The position numbers were made by a program, and so were the translations under genes. Below are positions 13,101-24,133 of a stretch of 64,000 nucleotides of DNA, one piece after another. The stretch is taken from positions 27,755,265 to 27,819,264 of the forward strand of contig NC_088303.1 of NCBI RefSeq assembly GCF_032854445.1. Reading direction: 5' to 3'. Under the pieces are notes generated by a model. That model did not search any database. It was not told where the DNA came from and saw only the letters and a list, made by a program, of their open reading frames with translations. The DNA comes from Liolophura sinensis. Taxonomy: Eukaryota; Mollusca; Polyplacophora; Chitonida; Chitonidae. Numbering within the stretch: the stretch's first letter is position 1; the number at the start of each line of letters is the position of its first letter.

Positions 13101-16100
13101 ACAGCAAGTGGGTGGGTGGGGGGGAGGTCTGAAAAAGATTTCATAAAAATTAATTTAGAGTAGACGAACTCTGGAGAAAATTGAAGATTTGTGAACTTGA
13201 AAAATTCCTATATGAAAGAGGTGTGATTTGTGTCCCTGGAACATGGGGGACATGCAATCGGGAAATTAATACACAGTCACAATCATAAAATGTCATCAAC
13301 ATGCTACATGAACTGAATAAACTTACAAAAGGCTTTTTGCTGTTTTTTGGCCAGGAGTCAATGGCGACCACTATTCTCTGATTGGCTAGATCTGCTGCCT
13401 GCCTTGTTTCAATGTAAAGACGAGGAATGCGTCTCTCCGCTGGAACGAATATATGTCTGGTCCTCTACAACAGAGACAAAGACAACATATAACCTTATCA
13501 CAAGTTGTGCTAACAGGTATCTCATCTGATATGAGACTAAAAACATTTGGGAGATGAAGTAATATATTTCTGCAAACTTGTACATGAAAGCTGACCACAT
13601 CTACACATTTACTTAACAACTTCATCTGTATAAAAGGGCCTTTGGATGTGAAATATATTTAAATCATGAATTCGCAGTCTGGTTTTGATTTTTTGTTGTT
13701 GTCAGAATTACACCTTAATGCAGTGATCTGGGCTAATCGAGTTACCTCCTTAATGATACTGGGCTGTAATATACCACAGTACTGTCGCCAGTTTCTCTTG
13801 ATGATGCCTACAACACGGCCTGTCGGTTGACGCAACTCTTTTGGAACTTTGTTCTTTAGCATCAATTCCTACAAAAGAACATATTTTCTATTAATTTAGG
13901 TCTCAGTAAGTGCAGTGGTTTACAGAAGTGAAATATTCTTGAGTATGACATAAAACACAAATCAAATAAATAAATAAATAAAATAAAATATGTTTGCCCC
14001 GCAGTCAAATATTACAATGGATTCTTCAACAGTGTTGGAGAGGCACACTCTGATCAGTCATGACATGACCGTTTCCCACTGACTTGGTTTGTGCTTTGTA
14101 CAGGTGTGCAGTGGGTTCCAGCCAGCAGGCAGGGCGGGAACGGGTTGGTAATGGTCCGTCTCTCAATACCCTGTCTCACCTGCTGGTTGGGACAGGGACA
14201 GTTGCAGGGACAGCAGCCATACATGTATTTGTACTTTGTCAGTGTATAAATGTATTGTGTATTGTTATGTTTTTGTTTGTGAATGCCTATACAAATATAC
14301 AATACAAATTCACTGAGTTAACTTCACTAAATAAAGATATTTTTATTATTATTGTTGTTATTATACCAATAAGGCACTGACCCAGAAAGTTGTGTGATCA
14401 AATCCAACTGGATTAGCTGACACCTCAGATTATGTGGTATCATCCACCCATAATTCTGCCATCAAATTCATGTGGATGAATCAAGTGCAATATTCTTGAG
14501 TAAATGACAAAACACAAATACAAAAGCATTCAGGTGGCACTGCAAAGGCAATACCTGTCTTCTACCTCTTTGAGACTTGAGAATAATAGCTGTGCCAAAG
14601 TCCACCAGAAAGAAAAACAAGGCATTCAGAGAATCCCACCAGCTCGCCTGATATAGCGGTCTCAGAAGACAATGCAATCAGAATAAAGATGAAAGCATAT
14701 TTTAATTTAACTGCTCTTTAATTTCGTACTTAATTGTATTTCCCTTGTTTGACAGCGGCGACTTTTAAGCAAACCAGGGTATGACAATGCCCTGTTTGTT
14801 CAGTCATCGTTGTGTGTACAGCTACCAAGGACATACCTAATTTCTTCTAATTTTTGGGACATCTGGTTTGCTCTTTTAAGCAAATACAACATGTAATTTT
14901 AACAAGTTTACACAGTTTCTCTTTTCTAACTTGGTAAGTCAGTCTAATGAATAATACATCCATGTCTTTGCTTTTCTAAATAAAGTTAGAGAAAAAGGTA
15001 ATTTCTGATTTTAGCACTCTGACAGTTGTCCTAAAAATTAGATGAAATGAGGTACCAATGGAAGGTTGATTTTTGTATTGGCTTTAGTTTTATTGGGTTT
15101 GTGAATGTTTTTTAGTTATTTTGATTGATGTACTTTCAATGCCAAAATGTTTGGGCACCAGGCAGTTCGGGCCCCCAAACGTTTTCCGGAACTAAAACAG
15201 CTCTAAATACGGCTCTTGCAACCTATACGTACGACATAAAAAATCAATTAAATAAATACATAAATAAACTAGGGTGGCATAAAACACCCATCAAATTTAT
15301 AAACTAAACCAGGGAGCTGAAAAACAACAAGGTTAATCTTCAATTCATGTAATATGTATGAGAGCCCATTATATATGTACACGACCTGAAAAAAAGTTTA
15401 ACCTTCTATCTGAGTATGTAAATTTACACACCATACCTGAGGCATGGCAGTTGAAAAAAAAAAAGCTTAACCTTCCATCTGAGTATGTAAATTTACACAC
15501 CATACCTGAGGCTTGGCAGTTGAAAAAAAAAAAGTTTAACCTTCTATCTGAGTATGTAAATTTACACAACATACCTGAGGCTTGGCAGTTGAAAAAAAAA
15601 AATTTAACCTTCTATCTGAGTATGTAAATTTACACACCATACCTGAGGCTTGGCAGTTGAAAAAAAAAAGTTTAACCTTCTATCTGAGTATGTAAATTTA
15701 CACACCATACCTGAGGCTTGGCATTTGAAAAAAAAAAGCTTAACCTTCCATCTGAGTATGTAAATTTACACACCATACCTGAGGTTTGGCAGTTGAAAAA
15801 AAAAGTTCAACCTTCTATCTGAGTATGTAAATTTACACACCATACCTGAGGCTTGGCAGTTGAAAAAAAAAGTTTAACCTTCTATCTGAGTATGTAAATT
15901 TACACACCATACCTGAGGCTTGGCAGCTGAAAAAAAAGCTTAACCTTCCATCTGAGTATGTAAATTTACACAACATACCTGAGGCTTGGCAGTTGAAAAA
16001 AAAAAGTTTAACCTTCTATCTGAGTATGTAAATTTACACACCATACCTTAGGCTTGGCAGTTGAAAAAAAAAGTTCAACCTTCTATCTGAGTATGTAAAT

Positions 16101-19100
16101 TTACACACCATACCTTAGGCTTGGCAGTTGAAAAAAAAAAGCTTAACCTTCTATCTGAGTATGTAAATTTACACACCATACCTGAGGCATGGCAGTTGAA
16201 AAAAAAAAAGTTTAACCTTCTATCTGAGTATGTAAATTTACACACCATACCTGAGGTTTGGCAGTTGAAAAAAAAAAGTTTAACCTTCTATCTGAGTATG
16301 TAAATTTACACACCATACCTTAGGCTTGGCAGTTGAAAAAAAAAGTTCAACCTTCTATCTGAGTATGTAAATTTACACACCATACCTTAGGCTTGGCAGT
16401 TGAAAAAAAAAAGCTTAACCTTCTATCTGAGTATGTAAATTTACACACCATACCTGAGGCATGGCAGTTGAAAAAAAAAAAGTTTAACCTTCTATCTGAG
16501 TATGTAAATTTACACACCATACCTGAGGTTTGGCAGTTGAAAAAAAAAAAGTTTAACCTTCTATCTGAGTATGTAAATTTACACACCATACCTGAGGCTT
16601 GCCATTTGAAAAAAAAAGCTTAACCTTCCATCTGAGTATGTAAATTTACACACCATACCTGAGGCTTGCCATTTGAAAAAAAAAGCTTAACCTTCCATCA
16701 GAGTATGTAAATTTACACACCATACCTGAGGCTTGCCATTAGAAAAAAAAAGCTTAACCTTCCATCAGAGAATGTAAATTTACACACCATACCTTAGGCT
16801 TGGCAGCTGAAAAAAAAGATTAACCTTCCATCTATATATCAGAGCCCATTATACAGGAGCTGAAAAAAAAGCTTAACTGGGCAAGGACACCAACAACGCC
16901 ACTTTTCCCCTCTCTCACAATAACTTGCGTTACTTCCTACAGGCGAGCTAAAGAATGGCTATGATTTTTCAAAAGCAGACAAAATGACCTGAAACTATAA
17001 CTCGGTATGTAACTTATCATGTTGAAGGTACATGTATGTGTCAAATTTCAATTTAATATCATAAACCATTCTGAAAAACAGTCCAAACAAAAATGTACAA
17101 AACAGTCCAAAACACATTCTTGATCCATAACTTGGCATGATGCAGCCATTTATAAAGTTTTAAATTAGCTTTGACAAAAAAAAAAAAGAGTCTAAAAAAC
17201 TGATTTGCGATGGGCTGACAGACATGGTGTAGTGTATGCCACCTACAGGGCATTAATGAATACAAGATTATGAATGTTCCATGCAAACATTATGTCTACC
17301 TCCTTAAGGTAACTAACCTCTGTCTGTTCCTCTAATTCGTCATCCTTTTCTGTGATATCTGATTGGAGGATAAGAGATGATGGACATGACCACTGAGACT
17401 CTGGCAGAAGTTCTACAGCAACAATGTCATCGTGAATAGCTCTGTTCAGGTTACGGTGACCTTGCATAAACACCTATTTGGTGAAACAAAGAAAAACAGA
17501 CAAATAAATATTACCTTACTTCTTGTACATCATTGCTGAGCTAATGTGAAGGACTCATTAACCCCAGATTTGTGTGGTGACACTCATCTGTCTGACATTT
17601 GCACTTATTACAATGCCTTGTATACTATTCATTACCTCATTTGCTTGCTTCTTAATTACTGTATTGCACCTAAAGTTTGTCTTTATTTATATTAAGAGAC
17701 ACACTTTGCTGGATTCTGATTTATTTATCCTCCTGTGGCTCAGTCGGTTAGCGCACTAGCACAGCACAATGACCCAGGAGCCTCTCACCAATGCGGTCGC
17801 TTTGAGTTCAAATCCAGCTCGTGCTGGCTTCCTCTCCGGCCGTATGTGGGAAGGTCTGCCAGCAACCTGCAGATGGTCATGGGTTTCCCTCTGGGCTCTG
17901 CCCGGTTTCCTCCCACAATAATGTTGGCCGCCATCTTATAAGTGAAATATTCTTGAATACGGCGTAAAACACCAATCAAATAAATAAGAATAAGACGAAT
18001 GAAGAATAAATTCACAAAAGATTAACATCAAAAAAAGGGTAAATAAAAAAAAAATAAATAAATATTTATCCTCCTTACAAGGCCACATAAGTTTTTGGTG
18101 GTTTGATCAATTCCTTGGCATCAAAAGTATCATTTTAAGGCCGTTATGTCCTTCTGTATTCCATCCCTGCGTAACTTTGTAATTAATAATGAAAAGATGC
18201 AACAATTTAAACACATATATCCACCCCAAGATTTAGAACCTCAAGGCAGAAGTACCCCTGTATCCTCACCATCTTTTCCTCATTGTGAACACTGACCATA
18301 GCCTCCAGGTAGTTCTCCCTGCTGGCCTGGAAACTTCCCTGCAGATATTTACCACTTTTCAAACCTCTCTGTAGTTCCGTTAAAGGCAAATGTTCTGTGT
18401 ATTCTGTTTTCTTTCCATCTATTATCTGAAAATGATGAAACTTACTTAATCAACTTTAATAGGTTGTCTACCTTTATGAAGAGAAAAGCCTCAGCAGCAG
18501 TAGCAGCAGCAATAGCAAACAGAACACGGCAAACATGAACCAAACAAATATATTTCTTAATGGGCATGTGATAAAGCATTAGTAAATATCATGAAAAGAA
18601 AAAGATGACCATAGTATGAGTTAAAACAGGATTTCATTAAACCTTTGCCATCTCTGCTTATGATGACAAAATGATCACTTCTGAGCTTGATCTTTGTTGT
18701 TATCTTAAGCTTACTTTCATCTTTAAAAGCAAAACTGCTACAAACATTTCTGCACACATATCAAAACTGATGAAGAATTCAGTGCAAGGGGACAAAATTC
18801 CAAACAAAACTTGGCCATACCTCGTTCCCTCCAGCTGAGCGCGCTAAACGATCCACCAGTCCTTGACAGTCCTTCAACGTCTCAACATATTCATGAACTG
18901 ACGAGAAGAAACAAACACCAGGAGCCTAGTATGACAATACCTGTAACTACTACAACCGCAAGTGCTTACGACATAACATTCGTTTATTGATGGCTACTGA
19001 AGAATTTTCCACTTAAACAATGATGACATCATAATGAAGAACTTAAACAATGATGACATCATAATGAAGAACTTAAACAATGATGACATCATACTGAAGA

Positions 19101-22100
19101 ATTTTCCACTTAAACAATGATGACATCATACTGAAGAATATTTCACATAAACATTGATTACATCATACTGAAGAATTTTTAACTTAAACAATGACATCAT
19201 ATTGAAGAATTGTCCACATAAACAATGATGACACCATACTGAGGAATTTTCCACATAAACAATGATGACACCATACTGAGGAATTTCCCCTTAAACAATG
19301 ATGACATAATACTGAAGAATTTTACACTTAAACAATGATGACATCATATTGAAGAATTTTCCACATAAACAATGATGACATCATACTGAAGAATTTTCCA
19401 CATAAACAATGATGACATCATACTGAAGAATTTTACACTTAAACAATGATGACATCATACTGAAGAATTTTCCACATAAACAATGATGACATCATACTGA
19501 AGAATTTTCCACATAAACAATGACGGCATCATACTGAAGAATTTTACACTTAAACAATGATCACATCATACTGAAGAATTTTTCACATAAACAATGATGC
19601 TCAGCTTATTGGGTGGTGAAAACCGTAGCATAAAGCAAATGCTGACACCTGATGAATGTACTTTTTCTCCAAAATCAAATCAAAGAGCTGCATAAATCGC
19701 ACTGAAATTTGAGTCTTTGCTTGCGATAATGCAGAGGAATTAGGTTAATTAAGACAGCTTACAACAGACAAATTGCAAGTAATCGCCTTTGACTGATAGT
19801 TGGCAATTAAACACAATCAAAGGATTGCAATTCATCATGGAGGTTGTAGGGAGTCTTAGCTCTGGATTGACTGGATTTTAAAGAATTGTGTTCCTCGAGG
19901 AGTGTGGTGGAATAAAATAAATAAATCAACTATAAAATATGGCTATGACAGAGATTTTGGGCAAATATTTCCTGATCAAATCAGATTTTCAGTATTTACC
20001 AAAAATAGCTTAAACTATTGCCTTTCAATATATATCAGACTTCTACCTGAAAAGACAATATATTCCAGGAAATTTATGCACTTTTTTGACTTTAAATTTA
20101 CTTTTATTGGGGATTTATGAAGTCTTAGGTAATCTGTGGCTGAGGAATTAAACATCATCTATCTGTGCAAGTTTCATAGCTTAAACAGTGGTCAAAGTAG
20201 CTATGAAAACACCAGCACTCCAGAGGCTAGCACAGCTCACCTGTAAATGCCTGTAATTTGAGACTGACAGCTTGTCTTTTGTTATCAGCATCATTGGTCA
20301 GTAAGATAATCTTAGCTCCACCTGCCCTGGTCACATGATCCTGATACCACTCAACTGCCTGCCGGATCGCACGATCATTCCGATCATTGGAAGATTCTCC
20401 TTCTTTTCTCTCCACGTATGTGTCTCTGTTAACAATTCAGTGAAATATGACGTGACAGATTCTTCACAACATTGCATGCATGCTTTTTTGTACGTTCACG
20501 TCATTGTATTGATGTAAAACTAGGAATGTCACCTTGAAATAAATATTTTGGTCATGTTCACTTCAACAATTTCAGTGACATTTAGATAATGTACTTTTTT
20601 CCTATTAAAGCAGGAAGGGAATAGCACTCTTATAATATATTATCATCTGGGATACATTATGATATCTCATATAATCCAATAAATATTACTTCCACAAGTA
20701 CTTCCATAAGTATCATTCAACCTTCGTTTTTATTTACAGCTACATTTTAAATCACTGTTAGACTATCATTTGGGAGCACAAAAAGATTTTATGAAAGCTT
20801 CATGCTTCATCAGATTTACATTTATAAATACATGTATTTTATTTATGTTATTTATTTGACTGGTGTTTTATGTTGCATTCAATATTTAACTTATAGGACG
20901 GCAGCCAGCATTGTGGTGGAAAGAAACTGAACAGAGTGTGAGGAGGAAACCCACAGTTATTCGCTGGCAGTCATCTGCTGGCAGTTCTGCCTGGAAGTTC
21001 TTCCCACATACGACCGGAGAGGACCCAGTATGAGCTGGGTTTGAACTCACAGCAACTGCACCGATGAGAGGCTCCTGGGTCATTGTGCTGCCTAACCACT
21101 AAGTATTGTTCATAAATACAGGCTTAGCAACACGATATAATAAAATATTTTAAAACTCCATCAAAAAAGTCTAAAACATGCACAACTCGGCCTAAAATGC
21201 ACTTTCCACATTTCCTAAAAGTAATTACTTGTAGAATTTATAAGCTGATTTATGATACATGTCTGTAATCACATGTATACAGATATGGGAATTCCATATT
21301 TCTTTTAGGACAACCTGTACAAAAATATGCTACATGACAAAATGGGGAAATCAGACAAAGGCTTCACCTGTGAAATTCATTGGAGAAAATGTAGAAATGT
21401 TTATCTGGATTAGCTAAAGCATCTTTGATCTTCTTGTATGCAGGCAAACTCCTGTGCTTGATCTGAAGGAAAATGGAAAACTGTTAGGAATCTCAATAGT
21501 AAATAACCATGATAAAAACCATAACACTAACTTTCTAACCCTACCTATTGTTTTTAGGCAAAATGTAACTCAATAGGCAGTGGCAATTGGCACCATGCCT
21601 CTTTTCTGATTTGTAGCAAAGAGCCTGACTTTCATTACCCGGCTTATGTAGGATAATGACAACTACAATCACTGTGTTTTTCTGTATTCATTATGCAATC
21701 CTACATATCAAAGGAGAGCAAGTCACTGTTACAGCATAGTTACCCTAATCCTTCAATTTTTTCAGCCACCTTTGCAACTAATATTTTGAAACATTCCGAA
21801 AGAACTATGGAATGTAGAGGAATAATTGACAAAGCTTTATGAATCTTACACTGTTTGTGACACAAACAAATCATTATAGCACCACTTTTATGATAATTTT
21901 ATGCATAAATTTCACTGAACAAAAGTGTTCTTAAGGTCGAAAAGATTGAAGATTTACAGATTATATCTACTTTTTATGTCTCTTTTCCTATAACAACTAA
22001 GAAGATAGATCACCTACCTCTTCTAGCACTGTCTGTAGCACAATCACATTAGTGACCTGTGAATCAGCAAGGACATCAATCTGCAAGAAGCAACAGGAAA

Positions 22101-23694
22101 ATGGGGAGTAAGAAACACACTCAGTCTCCAAAATCTTTTGTGTCCTTTTGTGCCCACACAAAATGGGCCAGATGATCTATTCCATCCATTTCTTATTAGA
22201 GAGAAATAGAGGCTGTAACAATTAATGATATCAGCACAAGGCAGGATTTGGACCTGGCAGATTTGTTACTGGGATTCTATTTATGTATTTATTTGATTTG
22301 TGTTTTACACCACACTCAAGAATATTTCACTTATTCGACGGCGGCCAGCATTATGATAGGAGGAAACCGGGCAGAGCCCAGGTAAAACCCACGACCATCC
22401 GCAGGTTGCTGCCACACCTTTCCACTTACGGCCAGAGAGGAAGCCAGCATGAGCTGGACTTGAACTCGCAGCGACTGCATTGGTGAGAGGCTACTGGGAT
22501 TCTAAGATAAGTTGATTGAGTGGACAGGAATATACCTGTGCTTTGGATATTTTAAAATAGATGAATGCAGCCATGCTAGTACAGTCTTGGGTACAGAACC
22601 AAGATGAAATTGGAGCATCCAGAGTTGTTTTACCCACTTCGACAAACCGTTCTGTTATATCTAGCTTAAACCACTGTTTCTGGTATTGGTGAGTTGGTAT
22701 AAAAGACTCAAAGATTTTCTTGTATCAACATCGTCAATTCAATATGAAAGAGTACATATGGCTCTCTAGACCAAAATACAATGAACATTTACATTTTAGG
22801 TCGCTCTATGGGACTTTGTTTACAACCATAGCCACAGGGAGAAAGCATGTACTATGGCATAAATCATGGTACAAGTTTGTGATACATACATATTTAACAA
22901 TGGCTTGTAGTTTATACAAACGCAGATAACAAAGCATTAGTGTCAACACAATGTTTATTCATTTAACTGGAGCATTACACCATACTCAAGAATATTTCAC
23001 TTATACGATAAGAGACAGAATTGGGAGGAAACCAGGCTGTAAACCCATGACTATCATACATACATGATATGTATTTCTATAGATGGTTTGCAATGGCAGC
23101 CATCTTTGAGGTAAGTTTGTGTATTGCCCACTGGGTGTCTACTGTCAGAGGTGTCATAAGCTGGGCAGAGGCCCTTGGCTGCTAAGGGCACACCATGGCC
23201 AGGGGCTGCCATTGCAAACCATCTATTATTAAGTTCTCTCTAGACTGTCAGACTGTCAACAATGTTCTTATTATAAGAATACCACACTCTATAACATTGG
23301 CACTTTCATCTCAGTGTGAGAATTAATTTGTAAAGCCTCAAATCCACACAGTCACAGTGTACCATATGAATAAAAATATGAAATATTGGGACTAAGGAGC
23401 ACCTAAGATGTCTCTTGAGATTTGTTAGTTGTGAATGGTAGTCTGATCATTTCTCTACCTAATCATCACCTGATGTAGGCCGACATTAGTGTCAGGAACA
23501 AGGTAGTAAGGATGAGCGCACAGGTCTGTAGACAAACGATCTGGACATTTTTCCAGAGTTCGGGGATTCTCCTTCCCACACGCGACACACCCCTCACAGC
23601 CACACGTTATGTCATCTCGCAAATAGTGCTCTCTCACTATTTTCATGACACCACCTTTTTTCGTTTTCTTAACGAAAGTCTTTGATTTCAACAT
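1148..23694 (-). CDS. DIS3: DIS3 (RRP44) exosome ribonuclease, complete, 23 coding exons
   Basis: Processive 3'-5' exoribonuclease and endonuclease of the nuclear RNA exosome. Coding exons (minus strand, high to low): 23694-23470, 22080-22018, 21462-21368, 20425-20241, 18897-18821, 18425-18270, 17473-17318, 13868-13746, 13464-13327, 12757-12611, 11734-11618, 10976-10875, 9975-9911, 9663-9579, 8270-8143, 7160-7074, 6968-6812, 5113-4893, 4281-4191, 3604-3527, 3148-2996, 2335-2213, 1240-1148. They total 2865 nt, or 954 residues (human DIS3 is 958), and all junctions keep frame with GT..AG ends. The start MLKSKTF matches the family. Cys-rich CR3-type motif [10 protein letters not shown] lies near residue 32. 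PIN domain acidic residues are D68 (PDTNV), E96, D145 (NDRNDRAIR) and D173 (TNDADN). Cold-shock/OB regions follow. The RNB catalytic loop [15 protein letters not shown] has D472, D478, D480 and D481. The S1 domain and a short basic tail (KKPRRA) end the protein. Both nuclease sites look intact. Identification is very secure; single exon edges are predictions. Confidence 0.97.
1516..2237 (-). repeat. 25-bp minisatellite covering the DIS3 exon 22 donor
   Basis: About 29 units of 25-26 bp. Two unit types alternate over much of the array, giving a 50-bp higher-order period. Read in the DIS3 sense, units end in ACAG|GTGAGT or ACAG|GCGAGT, which resemble GT and GC 5' splice sites. The last 25 nt of exon 22 (2237-2213, ending ATCCAAAG before the true donor GTGAGTGAAC) match the first intronic unit at 23 of 25 positions, so the array includes the exon end. 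Confidence 0.93.
4441..4511. repeat. Short 12-bp tandem repeat
   Basis: About six units of CTGTCAACATCA / CTGTCAACGTCG in DIS3 intron 18. Ordinary small minisatellite. Confidence 0.8.
4779..4843 (+). repeat. SINE tail fragment
   Basis: AAGTGAAATATTCTTGAGTA followed by an A/T-rich tail (ATCAAATCAATAAATA). Only the 3' end of the main SINE remains. Confidence 0.7.
5845..6597. repeat. 63-bp minisatellite in DIS3 intron 17
   Basis: About 12 units of 63 bp containing TTCTCAAGAAACCAG and GTCTTTGGGAAACAGG. Because 63 is a multiple of three, both strands show open frames with a 21-residue period. These are artefacts of the repeat: the array lies inside an intron and has no family resemblance. Confidence 0.93.
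7296..7668. mobile_element. Foldback / MITE-like palindromic element
   Basis: 373 bp with inverted arms of about 165 bp (7296-7460 and 7500-7668) around a loop of about 30 bp. Left arm contains TTTCAAAAGCTTTCGATCC and the right arm its complement GGATCGAAAGCTTTTGAAA; outer ends read GTCAAAGCATC and, inverted, GTCAAGGCATC. No coding sequence and no clear target duplication. It lies in DIS3 intron 15 beside a truncated SINE. Confidence 0.9.
7683..7869 (+). repeat. 5'-truncated SINE
   Basis: Begins in the SINE body (CATGCTGGCTTCCTATC), then CGGGCTCTGCCCGG, GAAATATTCTTGAGTACAGC and an ATAAATAAAT tail. The tRNA-derived head is absent. Confidence 0.85.
7941..8128. repeat. 31-bp minisatellite beside the DIS3 exon 15 donor
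   Basis: About six near-identical 31-bp units (CATTAATCCATGGAGAGAAG core). The array starts about 15 nt inside the intron from the exon 15 donor at 8142 and does not include exon sequence. Confidence 0.92.
8313..8500 (-). repeat. Degenerate SINE, inverted
   Basis: Minus-strand SINE: TTTATTTGATTGG tail complement, GGCAGCCAGCATTATTG, GCAGGTTGCTGCAG and AGCCAGCATGAGCTGG. It is diverged, with the head eroded, so probably an old copy. Confidence 0.75.
8591..8862 (+). repeat. Full-length tRNA-derived SINE
   Basis: Reference copy for the family here. It starts GGGGCCTCCGTGGCTCAGTT (A-box-like TGGCTCAGTTGG), has a B-box-like GAGTTCAAGTCC near 8670, a central body with CTCCGGC and CGGGCTCTGCCCGG, then AAGTGAAATATTCTTGAGTA and an AAATAAATAAAT tail. 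Flanks GAATACAAT and GAATATAAT may be an aged target duplication. Resembles molluscan V-SINE-type elements; the family name is not asserted. Confidence 0.92.
10316..10495 (-). repeat. SINE, inverted, internally deleted
   Basis: ACTCAAGAATATTTCACTTA, then CATCTGCAGGTTGCTGCCAG and GAGGAAGTCAGCATGGGC through the B-box region. Part of the GC-rich body is missing. Confidence 0.8.
10560..10691 (-). repeat. SINE tail half, inverted, diverged
   Basis: CTGATTGGTGTTTAATAAGC, AACATTATGGTGGGAGGAAT and GCAGAGCCCATGGG match the SINE body and tail on the minus strand. It is 5'-truncated and lies 65 bp from the previous copy. Confidence 0.7.
11238..11298 (+). repeat. 61-bp block shared with the SINE insertion at 17.7 kb
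   Basis: AAGAATAAGACGAATGAAG, then AATAAATTCACAAAAGATTA, an A-run and GGGTA. The same block with one change and a shorter A-run occurs at about 17985-18043, directly after a SINE tail. Here no SINE precedes it. Confidence 0.85.
11950..12050 (-). repeat. Fragment of the dispersed AT-rich repeat, inverted
   Basis: The complement contains GTGCAATTTATGCAC and GGATTGGCCAATTTC, matching the copy near 140-210. A similar inverted fragment lies at 19655-19720. Confidence 0.6.
12330..12545 (-). repeat. Dispersed AT-rich repeat, second subtype
   Basis: Shares CTGCAACAAATATCTTGAAA, a TGGAGTGTAGAGAAATAAT-like block and TGCATAAATTCCAC with the copies at 21745-21965 and 51085-51295. The outer ends, read inverted, resemble those of the subtype at 1-300 while the interior differs. 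Confidence 0.6.
13920..13988 (+). repeat. SINE tail fragment
   Basis: GAAGTGAAATATTCTTGAGT then ACAAATCAAATAAATAAATA. Only the 3' end is present. A weaker trace of the same tail lies near 14484-14522. Confidence 0.7.
15385..16830 (-). repeat. About 67-bp minisatellite in DIS3 intron 7
   Basis: About 22 units, lengths varying with an A/T homopolymer. In the DIS3 sense each unit reads T(7-11), CAACTGCCAAGCCTCAG, GTATGGTGTGTAAATTTAC, ACTCAGATAGAAGG. Each therefore carries a pyrimidine tract, an AG and a donor-like CAG|GTATGG, an exon-like cassette in the transcribed orientation. No DIS3 coding sequence is missing here, so no exon is expected. Confidence 0.93.
17722..18075 (+). repeat. SINE with 13-bp target duplication and extra 3' sequence
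   Basis: Perfect 13-bp direct repeats TATTTATCCTCCT at 17722-17734 and 18063-18075 bound the insert. Inside are a nearly full SINE (starting GTGGCTCAGTCGG, B box GAGTTCAAATCC, tail ATCAAATAAATAAG), then the 60-bp block also found at 11238, then a second A-rich tail. The extra block lies inside the target duplication, so it arrived with the SINE. Confidence 0.9.
18990..19600. repeat. 37-bp minisatellite in DIS3 intron 4
   Basis: About 16 units of AATTTTCCACATAAACAATG plus ATGACATCATACTGAAG. It ends about 90 nt upstream of the exon 5 acceptor and does not reach it. Confidence 0.92.
20836..21105 (-). repeat. SINE, inverted, nearly full length
   Basis: GACTGGTGTTTTATGTTGCA tail complement, GGCAGCCAGCATTGTGGTGG, ACGACCGGAGAGGACCCAG, TTTGAACTCACAGCAACTGC and GAGAGGCTCCTGGGTCATTG. 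The extreme head is eroded. Confidence 0.85.
21745..21965 (-). repeat. Dispersed AT-rich repeat, second subtype
   Basis: Contains TTTGCAACTAATATTTTGAA, GGAATGTAGAGGAATAAT and TTATGCATAAATTTCACTG, in the same order as the copies at 12330 and 51085. Confidence 0.6.
22276..22500 (-). repeat. SINE, inverted
   Basis: TTTATTTGATTTGTGTTTTA, ACTCAAGAATATTTCACTTA, GGCGGCCAGCATTATGAT, CCATCCGCAGGTTGCTGCC, GAGGAAGCCAGCATGAGC and TTGAACTCGCAGCGACTGC. It stops before the A box. Confidence 0.88.
22950..23057 (-). repeat. SINE tail fragment, inverted
   Basis: ACCATACTCAAGAATATTTC, ACTTATACGATAAGAGAC and GGGAGGAAACCAGGC match the SINE 3' part on the minus strand. Confidence 0.7.
23079..23226. mobile_element. 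148-bp MITE-like element with 23-bp perfect terminal repeats
   Basis: ATAGATGGTTTGCAATGGCA(GCC) at 23079-23101 is repeated inverted and without mismatch at 23204-23226. The interior is 102 bp with no coding capacity. TA at both ends is compatible with a TA target, as in Tc1/mariner-derived MITEs, but this is not proven. It lies in DIS3 intron 1. Confidence 0.8.
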
Positions 23695-24133
23695 GCTGAA
23701 ATTTAAACTTCGATTACATGAAAACGTGGTTTCCGCATCACTGTTTTCAATTACAGTACTTTTCAGCCTTCATATTCAGGAGATGACAGAAGGGGAGATA
23801 ACCGTCTTCACATGTTTTAAATAGATTCTAGTGCATTTGGGTAGGTCTCGGTGGATTTCAGTAACTCTTTCTACCCCATCAGGTGGTGCCATTGGGGAAG
23901 GAGTCTTGCTGAAAACTCCCCTCCAAATATTGCCACACAACACACGCAGACAGACGACAGTGTTAACACAGGAACGACAACTGTTAGTTCCCTTGATACG
24001 TGGAAATCTTATGCGTGGAAGGTGAAAAACAGGTCCAGATGATGAGAAAATTGCAGACGATTGCTAGAGAAAATTGATGACATCTGGTTGTAGCTGACGG
24101 GTTTTAAGAGATCTAAGCCTAAAACCTTCGAAA
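23695..24133. promoter_or_regulatory. Shared DIS3 / STMP1-like 5' region, likely bidirectional promoter
   Basis: 439 bp separate the DIS3 start codon (minus) from the start codon of the small membrane protein gene (plus). Both 5' UTRs and promoters must lie here or in unseen upstream exons. No TATA box stands out. Short open frames (for example 23831-24025) look incidental. The promoter role is inferred from layout. Confidence 0.5.

Noticed and set aside
15385-16830. CRISPR-like look of regular repeats
   Set aside because: Units abut with no unique spacers, and this is animal nuclear DNA.
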